39,118 bases of DNA from Phycisphaeraceae bacterium (GTDB taxonomy: Bacteria; Planctomycetota; Phycisphaerae; Phycisphaerales; Phycisphaeraceae), in the NCBI GenBank assembly GCA_029260635.1, contig JAJDCW010000243.1, positions 1-39,118 of the forward strand, in the 5' to 3' direction. The first letter of the stretch is position 1. Every line of letters starts with the position of its first letter. The position numbers were made by a program, and so were the translations under genes. Below, piece by piece: positions 15,751 to 24,879 of the stretch. Under the pieces are notes generated by a model. It made no database searches and was not told the DNA's origin. It saw only the letters and a list, made by a program, of their open reading frames with translations.

Positions 15751-17043
15751 TTACGAGGCGGCCCGGTCGAGTGTGTCGTGGGCTTGATCCGTTTGGTTAT
15801 CGTGTGCCATCGTATCATTGGGGCGCAGCGTCTCGACCCTGCCATCGATCGCGGCGGTCATGATGCGGCGGAGCCAGGCGGATTCTTTGGCGATGTTGAA
15901 CTCGGCGCTGACCTTCTGATGCCCGGCGTGGCCGAAGGCAGTGCGCTTATCGGGGTTGGTCAGCAGATCGTCGATCGCGTCCGCCAGGGCGTTTGTGTCG
16001 CCCGGCGGGACAAGGTGGCCGCTGTGCCCGTCATCGACAAGCTCGGCGACGCCCGCGATGCGTGTCGTCACTACCGGGACGCCGGCGGCCATGGCTTCCA
16101 TCAGCACGACGGGGACGCCCTCGGCAAAACTGGGCAGCACGAAGACATCGGCCCGGGTCAGGTGTTCACGGACCTCGGACTGGGACTGGTAGCCGACGAA
16201 GTTGACGTTGCCATCGATACACAGGTCCTTTGCGCGTTGCTCGAAGTCTTTGCGTTCCGGGCCGTCGCCGACGACCGTGAGCGAGAGCTCGGGGTGGTCA
16301 GGGAGCAACTGCTTTATGGCGTCGAGCAGGATGGGCATGCCCTTGACCGAGGCCATGCGCCCGACGGTGAGCAGGCGCGTGCCCCGGCCGGTATGCGTGG
16401 CGGGCTTGAAGAGTGATGGGTCGACGCCGCAGTGGATGATGTGCAGGCGGTCCCATTTTTCGGGTGGGCAGAAGATCATCGCCTGGCTTCGGCAGAAGTG
16501 GCTGATGTTGGAGACGAACAGGGCGCGTTTGAGTTTCTCATCGAGACGCCAGCGGTAGGGCTCGAAAAAGATGCCCGGGCCATGCAGGCTGAAGCTGAAG
16601 GTGAACCCGCCGATCTCGGCCGCCAGCATCGCGACGGTGCAGCTGGAATCGCCGAAGTGGTTGTGCAGGTGGGTGAGTTTATCCCTGCGCATCGTGTCGG
16701 CGATGATGCCCGCTTCCATAAGATAGGCCAGGCAGTAGATCAGGCCTTTGATCCCGGGCTGACGTGTGGATAGCGCGAGCCCCAGTGCGCGGAAGTAACG
16801 CCGCGGCGAGCCGAGCTTTAGCTTGAAGCCCACCGCGACAACGTTGAGTATCGACGGCGGGAGGATGTAGCGTGTGCGTTCCCGTTCGGCGCGCTGCTCG
16901 GGGCCAACGTTCTCATCCTCGGGCGGCTTACGTATCGAGAAGGTCTGTACATGCACGCCGGCGTCGCGCAGGGCGGCAACCTCACGCTGGATAAACGTGT
17001 CGGTCGCGCGGGGGTACTGGCCTGTCAGATACGCTATGCGCAT
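15751..17043 (-). CDS. GT4 family glycosyltransferase (colanic-acid type)
   Basis: This is a GT-B retaining glycosyltransferase of 430 residues. The N-terminal domain starts MRIAYLTGQYPRATDTFI, as in the colanic acid/EpsD-like group, and has HLHNHFGDSS near 125-135. The C-terminal domain carries LLTVGRMASVKG, LTVVGDGPER and FAEGVPVVLMEAMAAGVPVV, which holds the two donor-binding Glu residues. The last 40 residues are polar and probably disordered. Its start overlaps the end of the upstream SDR gene by 10 nt, so translation is likely coupled. Confidence 0.9.
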   Translation of the reverse strand: MRIAYLTGQYPRATDTFIQREVAALRDAGVHVQTFSIRKPPEDENVGPEQRAERERTRYILPPSILNVVAVGFKLKLGSPRRYFRALGLALSTRQPGIKGLIYCLAYLMEAGIIADTMRRDKLTHLHNHFGDSSCTVAMLAAEIGGFTFSFSLHGPGIFFEPYRWRLDEKLKRALFVSNISHFCRSQAMIFCPPEKWDRLHIIHCGVDPSLFKPATHTGRGTRLLTVGRMASVKGMPILLDAIKQLLPDHPELSLTVVGDGPERKDFEQRAKDLCIDGNVNFVGYQSQSEVREHLTRADVFVLPSFAEGVPVVLMEAMAAGVPVVTTRIAGVAELVDDGHSGHLVPPGDTNALADAIDDLLTNPDKRTAFGHAGHQKVSAEFNIAKESAWLRRIMTAAIDGRVETLRPNDTMAHDNQTDQAHDTLDRAAS

Positions 17044-18134
17044 GTGCGGGTCTCTTGGTCCAGATCAGGGGCGTCGGTTGAGCCGGGGTTAGCGGGCTGT
17101 ACTTCCGCGGCTTCATCATGGGGCGGCAGCGCCGCAAAATCGTGATCGTCGAAGCTACGCTTGAGCGATTCTTCCAAGCCGAACTGTGGCGACCATCCGA
17201 TCGAGTCTTTGATGCGCTTGTTGGTGTACGTCGCGGGCTTGCAGCGAGCGTGCAACGCGGCGGGGCGGAGGATCGAGGGGATCTTCGCCTGCCTGCCGAG
17301 GAATAGTTTGTTGACGCCCAGCGCCAGGGCCGCGAGGAAACGCATGGCCAGCCAGGGCATGGGCAGTGACTTCATCCGTGGTTCGCGGTGCTTATTCAGT
17401 GCACGCAGGTACTGGCGGTGGGTCGGCAGGTTGTCGTCGACGATGTTGTAGGTCTCGCCGATGGCCTGATCGTGCTCCGCGGCTAGGACGATCGCGTTCG
17501 CGCAGTTTTCTACGTAAGTGACCGGCAGGATCGTTCGTCCGCCGACGACCAGGCATCGGTTCGCGCCCAGCTCGGCGCCGATGCGTGCCGTCCAGGTGTT
17601 GTCTCGGCCGTAAATTACGCCCGGGCGGATGATCGTGACCTTGCCGCCGTGCTCATTGGCGAAGCCGTGGGCCAGCTCTTCCTGCACGAGCTTGGTCTGT
17701 GCGTACTCATCCCGGTCGATCGGGTCGTTGTCGATGGGGGCGTTCTCATCGAGCAGCGCGCGGTCGCCCATCCTCAGGAAGCCGTAGACCGAGAAGGTGC
17801 TGACGGCCACGAGTCGCTTCACGCCGGTGTTCGCCATGGCGGCCAGCAGGTTCTCGGTGGTGATAACCGTGCCTGCGAACTGGGTGTAGAAGTCGCCGGC
17901 CTTGCAGGCGGCGTTGCTGACGACGGTGTCACAGCCTTCAACCAATGCATCCATTGCGGATTTATCGCGCAGGTCGGCGCGGACGATCTGAACGTTGGGG
18001 TGGTCCTCCCAGCCGAGCCCTTCGATAGTCGAGACGGGGCGGACCTGGGCGCGGACATCGTGCCCGCGCGCGACCGCCTGCGCGACGATGTGTCTGCCTA
18101 AGAATCCCGATGCGCCGGTCACTAACAGCTTCAT
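17034..18134 (-). CDS. NAD(P)-dependent epimerase/dehydratase (extended SDR)
   Basis: This Rossmann-fold enzyme probably changes the sugar part of a nucleotide sugar. It has VTGASGFLGRH (5-15, G-x-x-G-x-x-G), RADLRD, a Ser-containing AVSTFSVYG block (about 109-117) and YAQTK (about 147-151, catalytic Tyr and Lys), then IIRPGVIYG. The length of 366 residues is normal. The last 35 residues are acidic and low in complexity. Its ATG overlaps the stop of the Gfo/Idh gene by 4 nt. The sugar specificity is not recognisable. Confidence 0.88.
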   Translation of the reverse strand: MKLLVTGASGFLGRHIVAQAVARGHDVRAQVRPVSTIEGLGWEDHPNVQIVRADLRDKSAMDALVEGCDTVVSNAACKAGDFYTQFAGTVITTENLLAAMANTGVKRLVAVSTFSVYGFLRMGDRALLDENAPIDNDPIDRDEYAQTKLVQEELAHGFANEHGGKVTIIRPGVIYGRDNTWTARIGAELGANRCLVVGGRTILPVTYVENCANAIVLAAEHDQAIGETYNIVDDNLPTHRQYLRALNKHREPRMKSLPMPWLAMRFLAALALGVNKLFLGRQAKIPSILRPAALHARCKPATYTNKRIKDSIGWSPQFGLEESLKRSFDDHDFAALPPHDEAAEVQPANPGSTDAPDLDQETRTCA

Positions 18135-19183
18135 ATCCGGTTGTCTCCCAAGAGCATCTGGTCGATCAGTCGGCTGGCGCGGTCCATGTCGTTAAACGTG
18201 ACCGGCGGCTCGTCGTCGTTGCCCAGCGCTTTGTAGGTCTGGTAGAGCAGGGTGTGCAGGCCCTCGTAGGGGGAACGCTGCATGAGTTTATTGCGGAACG
18301 TCCCGATGGATGAGCCGACCAGGCTCAGCCCATTTGCGAACTGATTCACGACCGGCGAGAGTTTCTCGCCTCCGATGCGTGGGCGGATCAATCGCATGAA
18401 CGGGTGGAACAGGTCGGTCTGCACCTCGGCACGTGTACCTCGGACGGTAACGGCAAAACAATCCGGCGCGGTCCGGCAGCTGAAGCGGATGCGTGCGTGT
18501 TTGTTGCCAGCGATGAGGATCGCGTCCAGGTCGTCGTACTTAAACAGGTCGTCCCCCCCGTGGTTGGTCCAGGCAGCGGCGACCTTGTCGGGGTCCGGGA
18601 AGAACCGCAGCGTCAGGTAGCCCAGGTGAGTGATGAAGTCGTGGATGACGCCCGCGGGGAGCCTGTGGGCCGGGTTCGGCAGGTTGCGGTCGGCGAAGCG
18701 TCCACCGCTGCGCAGGTCCAACGCCATGCGGATATCGACTTCCATGACGTCGCCCAGCACGCCGTCGGCGATGAGTTTGTCGATCTTGAGGATCGGCTGG
18801 TTAAAGCGGTAGTTGTGGTCTTCGACCAGGTGCTTCTGTTTGAGTTGGGCGTGGTTCCACAGCGAGGTGAACTGGTCGTGGCCGAGGGTGATCGGCTTCT
18901 CGCAGATGACGTGGGCCCCGGCGTCCAGGCAGTCGGTCGTCAGCGTGACGTGCGACTGAGGCGGGGTCAGGACGTGGACGACATCCGGCTCGGCCTCGTC
19001 GAGCATCTGCTTGTAGTCGGTGTAGGCCTTCTCCGCGCCGAATGTCTTGGCGGCGTACTCCGCGGCGGCGCGCGACAGGTCGCAGACCCCGACGAGATTA
19101 GTCGCCTTGGAGGTCGCGAGGAACTTCAGATGTTCGGCGGATATCTCGCCGGTCCCGATGACTGCGGACTTCACTTTAAGCAT
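18131..19183 (-). CDS. Gfo/Idh/MocA family oxidoreductase
   Basis: The family performs NAD(P)-dependent redox steps on sugars, often the 3-keto step in making amino or uronic sugars for glycans. The sequence starts MLKVKSAVIGTGEIS (dinucleotide fold), has VVHVLTPPQSH and VICEKPITL (the EKP motif), and HNYRFNQP. The catalytic H-D-F-I-T-H block follows near 200. A GTG at 19243 would add 20 residues and overlap the preceding gene by 68 nt. The ATG at 19183 gives 350 residues and an 8 nt overlap, fits the family N-terminus, and is preferred. It sits with the SDR gene in a nucleotide-sugar part of the operon. Confidence 0.87.
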   Translation of the reverse strand: MLKVKSAVIGTGEISAEHLKFLATSKATNLVGVCDLSRAAAEYAAKTFGAEKAYTDYKQMLDEAEPDVVHVLTPPQSHVTLTTDCLDAGAHVICEKPITLGHDQFTSLWNHAQLKQKHLVEDHNYRFNQPILKIDKLIADGVLGDVMEVDIRMALDLRSGGRFADRNLPNPAHRLPAGVIHDFITHLGYLTLRFFPDPDKVAAAWTNHGGDDLFKYDDLDAILIAGNKHARIRFSCRTAPDCFAVTVRGTRAEVQTDLFHPFMRLIRPRIGGEKLSPVVNQFANGLSLVGSSIGTFRNKLMQRSPYEGLHTLLYQTYKALGNDDEPPVTFNDMDRASRLIDQMLLGDNRI

Positions 19184-20219
19184 CTCCGGTCTGGGCGGGT
19201 TGGCCCGTGGGTTTGTATTCGATGATCCTGGCTTCTTTGCCACGCAGGCGAGTCAGCCAGTACTGTGCCTGGCCCAAGGCCTCGGGGAGTTTGGCGATCG
19301 TCGCCAGCTTGGCGTAGGCCAGGGCGTGTCCGGGGGCGTCGCCGTGTCGCACGCGGTCGCTGTGGACCTTGATCACGTGGCGGATGTAGACCACCAGCAG
19401 CAACAGCACGCTGATCCCGTAGGTCGGCCAGGCGATCGCTAACATGCTGATCGGCAGGATCGCCCCGTAAAACCAGGTGTTTCTGGATTGACGTACGCAG
19501 TGGCGTTCGGGGGCTTTGCCGTGCATCGCAGCGCCCTCGGCATAGGCCCAGCCGCCACGGACCGACCGTTTCCAGAACTGGCTGAACTTGGTCATCTTGG
19601 CGTCGTGCAGGGTCATCTCGGCGTCGAGGCGCTGGATGGTCCAGCCGGCCTTGCGGACGCGGACACAGAGCTCGGGCTCTTCGCCGCAGATCAGCGCGGT
19701 GTTGAACCCGCCGGCCTCTTTGTAGGCTTCGATGCGCATCATCGAGTCGCCGCCGCAGGCCTTGGCTTCGCCGACGGGGGTGTCCCATTCCATGTCGCAG
19801 TGGTGGTTGTACTTCGTCGCGTCGGGGAAACGCTCCCGTCGTCGGCCGCAGACGATGGCGAGCCTGGGGTTCGACTCGTTGGTCAGCGCGGCGTGCGCGG
19901 TGTTCAGCCAGTTTTCATCGACTTCACAGTCGCCGTCTACAAACTGCACGAAGGTCAGGTCGGGGTTGACCTCTAACAGCTTGGTCAGCCCCGTGTCGCG
20001 TGCCCGTGCGGCGGTGAAGGGGACGGAAGTGTCCAGCTCGACAACATGCACACCCCGTTCCTTGGCGAAGGCGACGCTGCCGTCGGTTGAGCCGGAGTCG
20101 ACGTAGACCGTTGCGGCGACGCGCGGGGTGACGCTGCGGATGCATAGCTGCAGCGCAGCGCCCTCGTTACGTCCGATTACGACGGCACCGACATCGCTAA
20201 GCGGGGTGGCGGCACTCAT
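19176..20219 (-). CDS. GT2 family glycosyltransferase with C-terminal membrane segment
   Basis: The GT-A fold opens with DVGAVVIGRNEG, then VYVDSGSTDGS, the metal-binding FVDGDCEVD near 95-103, and an acceptor/catalytic region GEEPELCVRVRKAGW. A strong hydrophobic stretch lies near 249-278, so the protein is probably membrane-attached. The length is 347 residues. The gene shares a 4 nt ATGA overlap with the acetyltransferase upstream, so it is translationally coupled within the operon. Donor and acceptor are unknown. Confidence 0.87.
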   Translation of the reverse strand: MSAATPLSDVGAVVIGRNEGAALQLCIRSVTPRVAATVYVDSGSTDGSVAFAKERGVHVVELDTSVPFTAARARDTGLTKLLEVNPDLTFVQFVDGDCEVDENWLNTAHAALTNESNPRLAIVCGRRRERFPDATKYNHHCDMEWDTPVGEAKACGGDSMMRIEAYKEAGGFNTALICGEEPELCVRVRKAGWTIQRLDAEMTLHDAKMTKFSQFWKRSVRGGWAYAEGAAMHGKAPERHCVRQSRNTWFYGAILPISMLAIAWPTYGISVLLLLVVYIRHVIKVHSDRVRHGDAPGHALAYAKLATIAKLPEALGQAQYWLTRLRGKEARIIEYKPTGQPAQTGDA

Positions 20220-20812
20220 GACGCGCCCCCCTTCGGTTCTTTGATGACCGCGGGGATGCCGACGGCGAGCGCGCCAGCGGGGATGTCTTTGAGCACGACC
20301 GCATTAGCACCGATGACGGCGTTGTCACCGATGGTGAGCCCGCCGAGGATCTTTGCGCCGGCGCCGACGTTGACGTTCTTGCCGAGGGTCGGGGCTTCCA
20401 TGGGTTTGTCGAGCGTGCGGTTGCCGATGGTGACGCCCTGACGGATGATGCAGCCGTCGCCGATGGTGACGCAGCCGTGGATGACGACGCCGCCCTGATG
20501 CTCGAAGACGACCATTCGGCCCAGCTGCACGCTGTAAGGCAACTCGATGCCGTAGACGTTGCGGACCCGACGGTAGAGGATGCGGTAGAGGATACTGAGC
20601 GGGGCGCGGAGGATTATGGGTTTGACGTTCATGCGCCATTTGCCGAAGCGCGCCACCGCGACGGCGCGGAAGCCCGGCAGCGTCCAGTCCCTGCCGTGGG
20701 CATGCCAGTCCTCGCGGACCTGTGCCCACAGGCCCAGCGGCTTGGGTGTGTCGTTCTGAGCGACGTCGCCTGCGCTTGAGGCCGAAGCGGGTTGTGTGGC
20801 CTGATCGTTCAA
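20216..20812 (-). CDS. Hexapeptide-repeat acetyltransferase (CysE/WcaB-like)
   Basis: Residues about 94-190 form a left-handed beta-helix with hexapeptide turns (VVFEHQGGVVIHG, TIGDGCIIRQGVTIGN, then K-N-V-N-V-G-A-G-A and TIGDNAVIGANAVV), ending IPAVIKEPK. This matches the serine acetyltransferase branch used in capsule and EPS loci to O-acetylate sugars with acetyl-CoA. At 198 residues it is shorter than housekeeping CysE and lacks most of its N-terminal helical domain, which favours a glycan role. The start is a TTG overlapping the preceding gene's stop by 4 nt. One EPS sugar is probably acetylated, and the SGNH hydrolase could be its counterpart (inference). Confidence 0.87.
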   Translation of the reverse strand: MNDQATQPASASSAGDVAQNDTPKPLGLWAQVREDWHAHGRDWTLPGFRAVAVARFGKWRMNVKPIILRAPLSILYRILYRRVRNVYGIELPYSVQLGRMVVFEHQGGVVIHGCVTIGDGCIIRQGVTIGNRTLDKPMEAPTLGKNVNVGAGAKILGGLTIGDNAVIGANAVVLKDIPAGALAVGIPAVIKEPKGGAS

Positions 20813-21771
20813 ACCTTCGCGCCTTTCAGAAGCACGCTGTGGCGGATGAAATCATAGAGCAGTTTAGGCGGGTCCGTGTCGGGTTTGCGCTGGACCAGCC
20901 TGCGGAGTCTGTAAGTCGCGTATCCCAGTGCCCAGACGGCGTCTGTCATCAGGGCGCACAGCCGGCCGTGGTTCTTGACGAAGTAGCGACGTCGTGAATC
21001 GAACCAGTAGTCGGGCCGCCGCTTGGGGCGGGTGTTCTGGATGGTGACGCCGGAGGACTGGCCGACCAGGTGGACGACCCGGCTGTCGGGGACGTACCAG
21101 CACGGCCAGCCGGCGCGGTTCGCCCGGAGGCAGAAGTCTACCTCCTCGTAATACATGAAGTAGCCTTCGTCCATCAGGCCAACATCTTTGAAGACTTCAC
21201 GGCGGACGATCATGGACGCACCGGCGATCCAATCCGTCTGGTAGGTGTCATCACGTACCGTCGGCGCGACGCACTTGTTACGCAGCAACCTTGAGATGAT
21301 GCCCAGGCGTAGCCCGTCGTCGAGTTCGGAGCGGATGGAGGGGAAGCGGAAGGCGGAGCGTTGCGGCGTGCCGTCGGGGTCTTCCAGCCGGCTGCCGGCG
21401 ATGCCGACCCTGGGGTTCTCGTGCATGAACTTAATCAGGCTGGTGACCGCGCCCGGTCGGATGACCGTGTCGGGGTTTAGTAGCAACACAAATTCGGGCG
21501 GGTTGTCGCTGTCCAGCGCGGGCTGGATGGCCCGGTTGTTGCCGTAGGCGAACCCGCCGTTGCGTTCAAGCGGCATGAGTGAAGCCCAGCCGCCCCATTG
21601 GTTCTGCTCAATCGCGTGTTGGATCTGCTTGGGCGAATCATCGCCGGACTGATTGTCGGTGATGACGACTCTGGTGTCGGGCAGGTTCTGCACCTCGTCG
21701 CGCAACGATCCCAGGCAGTCGACGGTGAGATCGGCTGTGCGGTAGTTCACGATGACGATGAGGGTACTCAT
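20809..21771 (-). CDS. GT2 family glycosyltransferase (rhamnosyltransferase-like)
   Basis: This 320-residue GT-A protein starts TLIVIVNYRTADLT, has VVITDNQSGDDS, ERNGGFAYGNN and FVLLLNPDTVI near 93-103. Next come the acceptor-side block WIAGASMIVRREVF, MDEGYFMYYEEVDFCLRANRAGW, and a His after VPDSRVVHLVGQSSG. This is the WcaA/RfbF-like pattern common for rhamnosyltransferases, although the donor sugar is not proven by it. No membrane helix is evident. It follows the Wzy-like gene by 9 nt. Confidence 0.88.
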   Translation of the reverse strand: MSTLIVIVNYRTADLTVDCLGSLRDEVQNLPDTRVVITDNQSGDDSPKQIQHAIEQNQWGGWASLMPLERNGGFAYGNNRAIQPALDSDNPPEFVLLLNPDTVIRPGAVTSLIKFMHENPRVGIAGSRLEDPDGTPQRSAFRFPSIRSELDDGLRLGIISRLLRNKCVAPTVRDDTYQTDWIAGASMIVRREVFKDVGLMDEGYFMYYEEVDFCLRANRAGWPCWYVPDSRVVHLVGQSSGVTIQNTRPKRRPDYWFDSRRRYFVKNHGRLCALMTDAVWALGYATYRLRRLVQRKPDTDPPKLLYDFIRHSVLLKGAKV

Positions 21772-21780
21772 GGTTTGGGA

Positions 21781-23235
21781 TCAGGTATGTGAGGTACTAC
21801 GCGAGACGGCGGTGGCGTGTTGTGTTGGGTTCGGTTTATCTTGTGGGTTATTGGCGAATTTTGCCTGTCTGCTTGCGTTGATCCTGCGGGTGGCCGCGAG
21901 TGATTGCCCCGCCAGTGCGCCGGCGGCGAGCATGAAGACGGGGTTGATCATCGCGTTGAGTACGTTGTCGATCATGTAGATAACCAGGAGCATGGCCAAC
22001 GCGGCGGCGGGCGCGGCCTGCGGGTGCGCCCAGTGCCGTATCGGGAAGCGTCTGAGCGTGAGCCAGACGGGCAGGAGGATGGCGGTGGTGAGCGAGGCGA
22101 GCCCGACCAGGCCGTGCTTCCCGATAGCGATGACCCACATCCCGTCGGTGATGGAGATGTCATTGCCGTGGCGGTTGAAGACGCGTGAACGGTTCCACCC
22201 CCCCCAGCCGAAGATCGGCTTGTTAATCGCGTGTTCGGTCAGGAGGTTCTCGTTATACACGCGGGTCTCCAGCGACTCGGCGCGTTTTTCCCCCGCGACC
22301 GTGGAAACAAGACTCACCATGCTCGAGCCGTCCCAGAGACCGGTCGCGCGGACGGACATGTACACCGGCGCAACCGCGATCAGCGCGATGACGGGCCAGC
22401 GGGTACGGGTCGTAGTGGCGAAGTACAGCGTAGCCAGGCCAACGACCAGCAGCATGACGGAGGCCATGGACATACAGGCGACGGTGACCAGGCCCAGGGG
22501 CACGACCAGGACAACGACGGGGATGCCGCCCAGGTTTTTGAGGGTCCCGCTTAGCCAGAGCCAGGTGCCGATGAGTGTAGCGGAGGCCATCCAGATCGCG
22601 ACCATCAGACCGTGCGCCATGAAGACGTTGGGGCGGTACCAGTAGCCGCGGATGGTCTGCCTGAAGTCGTTGTGGGGGTGCACCCCGTAGGCGAAGGCGT
22701 GCAGCTGTGGGCTCATCTCCATCTCGAACAGGCAGAAGGGGATGTAGACCAGCCCGCCGATGAAGATGCCGATCGCCAGCTCGCGCAGCGCGTAGAGATT
22801 GTTGAAGTAGACCCGCCCGATGAGGTAAGGCAGCCCCCAGGTGACCGACTGCCTGAGTATCTCGCTTAACCCGTCATAAAGCGGGTTGGCGATGCCCGGC
22901 AGATGGTAGATGTTCGTTTCCGTGTTGGTTACGGACGAGAAGATCGGGACGATGCACCAGATCATCATGGGGATGTCGAACCGCCTGGGCCGGAACGACA
23001 GCAGCCGGTCCTTTTGGAAGATCAGCGTGCCCAGGAGCACGGCGATGCAGGTCACGGTCATCTTGTCCAGCTCGGGCAGCCCCTGGATCAGCAGCGCCTC
23101 GGGGACGGGGACCGGCAGGAACAGCCAGGCGGCGATGAACGCGACGATCACCGCACGCCTCGGGGGCAGAGCCATAAACATGAGCAGGACGATGGGCGTC
23201 CAGCCCAGGAGCATGATGGGGACCAGTGGGTTCAT
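21781..23235 (-). CDS. O-antigen polymerase/ligase-like membrane protein (Wzy)
   Basis: This is a polytopic membrane protein of 484 residues with about ten or more hydrophobic helices and a larger periplasmic loop near 300-370 containing ESLETRVYNENLL and KPIFGWGGWNRSR, the region conserved in the O-antigen ligase family (G-x-G after a helix-flanking Pro). It would join lipid-linked repeat units on the periplasmic side. The last 40 residues are polar and probably cytoplasmic. It is separated from the flippase gene by 122 bp and may have its own promoter. Confidence 0.85.
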   Translation of the reverse strand: MNPLVPIMLLGWTPIVLLMFMALPPRRAVIVAFIAAWLFLPVPVPEALLIQGLPELDKMTVTCIAVLLGTLIFQKDRLLSFRPRRFDIPMMIWCIVPIFSSVTNTETNIYHLPGIANPLYDGLSEILRQSVTWGLPYLIGRVYFNNLYALRELAIGIFIGGLVYIPFCLFEMEMSPQLHAFAYGVHPHNDFRQTIRGYWYRPNVFMAHGLMVAIWMASATLIGTWLWLSGTLKNLGGIPVVVLVVPLGLVTVACMSMASVMLLVVGLATLYFATTTRTRWPVIALIAVAPVYMSVRATGLWDGSSMVSLVSTVAGEKRAESLETRVYNENLLTEHAINKPIFGWGGWNRSRVFNRHGNDISITDGMWVIAIGKHGLVGLASLTTAILLPVWLTLRRFPIRHWAHPQAAPAAALAMLLVIYMIDNVLNAMINPVFMLAAGALAGQSLAATRRINASRQAKFANNPQDKPNPTQHATAVSRSTSHT

Positions 23236-23296
23236 TGGGTCGGCGTATCTCGGCGCGTGTTAGTTATCGGACATCCTGAACCATCCCCGCAAGTAG

Positions 23297-23302
23297 ATAA
23301 TA
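23297..23302 (-). promoter_or_regulatory. Possible -10 box before the Wzy-like gene
   Basis: TATTAT on the minus strand lies about 60 nt before the Wzy-like ATG in the only gap (122 bp) of this part of the operon. The -35 side is poor. Confidence 0.2.
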
Positions 23303-23357
23303 CGTACATCGGCGATTGGGGTTTGCCGCTGCGGGAAAAGGTGGGGAAATACAGGGG

Positions 23358-24866
23358 TTACAACCAGGAAAGCGGGATGCTGAGCAGCCAGCCTACGGCA
23401 TAGCCCAGCCCGACGAAGCCGACGGCCAAGGCTTCGCGTGGCAGCGACAGCAGGCCGTGGGCGTGCATCCGCCACCAGAGGATCGGCAGGGAGCCAAGTT
23501 CCGATAACGCGATCACCCATAGGACGCCCTGCATCTCTCCGAAGTGCCAGCCCAGGGGGATGCCCGCCAGCATCGCGACGGTCTTGCCCAGGTTGCTCGC
23601 GAAGACGCTCTTGGAGTCGCCCATCGCCAGCAGGCAGGAGACCGCTGTCGGCAGAGTGCAGGCGAAGGCGACCCGGATCGCCAGGACCTCAAGCATCGGG
23701 CCGGCGGCGGCGTAATCATCGGTATACAGAAGCCTCACGATGTCCGAACCCAGAACCATCAGCGCACCCGCGGCGGGGAGGGTCAGGGCATCGAGGCGCA
23801 GCCGGACCTTGTAATAATTCTGGCGGAGTCTTTCCGGGTTGTCTCGGACGACCCGGCTGAACGCGGGGAGGAAGACCCGGCGGGTGACGAAGGCGATCAT
23901 CTGGGCGAGCGCTTCGCTCAGGAAGTAGGCGATGCTGTAAACACCGAGCACGGCCTTGCTGACATAGATCCCCAGAAGCAGGCGGTCGCCCTGCGCGGCG
24001 ATGAACAGGGCGGCGGTGCTCAGGAAGATCCAGCGCCCGAAACGGATCAGATCGACGAATGCTTCACGCTCGAATTGGAATCGGTTCTTGCCACCGGGGA
24101 GCATGGCGTGGCTCAACACCATCTTGAGGAAGGCGGTGACGAGGCTGCCACCGATCAACGCCCAGACGCTTCTGTAATGCCAGGCCCAGTAGGCCATCAC
24201 CGCGACGCCGATGATCTGGACGGTGACCTCCATGACGGTCAGCCTGCCGATGACGAGCTTGCGGTTGACGGTGAAGAGCTTGGTGGAGTTGAACCCGCTG
24301 ATGACGGCGGTGATGGCGCCGACACAGATCAGTGGCAGCAGCTGTGGGTCTGAGTAGACCGGCGCGGAACCGTCGGAGGTGGAAGCGGGCAACAGGTGCC
24401 CGACCAGGTAGAGCAGGGGGGTGACGATGGCCACGGCGGCGATGCCGAGGATGAACCCGCGGATGACCTGGATGGTCCAGGCGGTGTTGTAGAAGGCGGG
24501 GTCTTCGCCGCGCCTGTGCTGGATGATGCTGGGGCCGATCCCGATGTCGGAAAACATCTGCAGGCCTATGAGGACGACGTTGACAACCGCCATCAGGCCG
24601 AAGGCCTCCGGGAAAAGCAGGTAAGCGAGCAGGAGGTTGCTCGCCAGGCGGATGCCCTGCTGGGTCATATTACCGCCGAGCGCCCAGAACGAGCTGCGGA
24701 TGGCGAGCGCTTTGACGCCGGGGTCGTGGGGTGTGGGATCGTCGGGGGTGTCGGCTGTGTCAGAATGGCCGACCGCCCCCGAGACACCCCCGTGGTCGGG
24801 GGTGTCCGGGGGCGGCGTTGCTTCGGCCGGACCCTTTAGGCTTTCTTTAATGTTCCCTGGGTCCAA
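23358..24866 (-). CDS. Lipid-linked repeat-unit flippase (Wzx/polysaccharide transporter)
   Basis: This 502-residue protein belongs to the polysaccharide transporter branch of the MOP superfamily, with some 12-14 hydrophobic helices from about residue 58 on. The opening FWALGGNMTQQGIRLASNLLLAYLL is typical of Wzx/WzxC, followed by FSDIGIGPSIIQ. It moves the lipid-linked unit across the inner membrane. Residues 1-55 are Pro/Asp/Gly-rich and unlike the family. The start is TTG at 24866, supported by GGAG 5 nt upstream, and no in-frame ATG occurs until inside the first helix. A perfect 10 bp DNA hairpin lies inside this N-terminal part. The gene begins 13 nt after the stop of the glycosidase-like gene. 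Confidence 0.88.
   Translation of the reverse strand: MDPGNIKESLKGPAEATPPPDTPDHGGVSGAVGHSDTADTPDDPTPHDPGVKALAIRSSFWALGGNMTQQGIRLASNLLLAYLLFPEAFGLMAVVNVVLIGLQMFSDIGIGPSIIQHRRGEDPAFYNTAWTIQVIRGFILGIAAVAIVTPLLYLVGHLLPASTSDGSAPVYSDPQLLPLICVGAITAVISGFNSTKLFTVNRKLVIGRLTVMEVTVQIIGVAVMAYWAWHYRSVWALIGGSLVTAFLKMVLSHAMLPGGKNRFQFEREAFVDLIRFGRWIFLSTAALFIAAQGDRLLLGIYVSKAVLGVYSIAYFLSEALAQMIAFVTRRVFLPAFSRVVRDNPERLRQNYYKVRLRLDALTLPAAGALMVLGSDIVRLLYTDDYAAAGPMLEVLAIRVAFACTLPTAVSCLLAMGDSKSVFASNLGKTVAMLAGIPLGWHFGEMQGVLWVIALSELGSLPILWWRMHAHGLLSLPREALAVGFVGLGYAVGWLLSIPLSWL
24742..24806. repeat. Perfect hairpin and direct repeat inside the flippase 5' coding region
   Basis: GACACCCCCG at 24783-24792 is the exact reverse complement of CGGGGGTGTC at 24797-24806, with a 4 nt TGGT loop. 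A direct repeat of TCGGGGGTGTC occurs at 24742-24752 and 24796-24806, so the left arm could pair with either copy. The stem starts about 60 nt after the TTG start. Confidence 0.6.
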
Positions 24867-24871
24867 GACGA

Positions 24872-24875
24872 CTCC
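24872..24875 (-). promoter_or_regulatory. Shine-Dalgarno deciding the TTG start of the flippase
   Basis: GGAG lies 5 nt before the TTG at 24866, between the stop of the upstream gene and the start. Confidence 0.55.
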
Positions 24876-24879
24876 GTGA

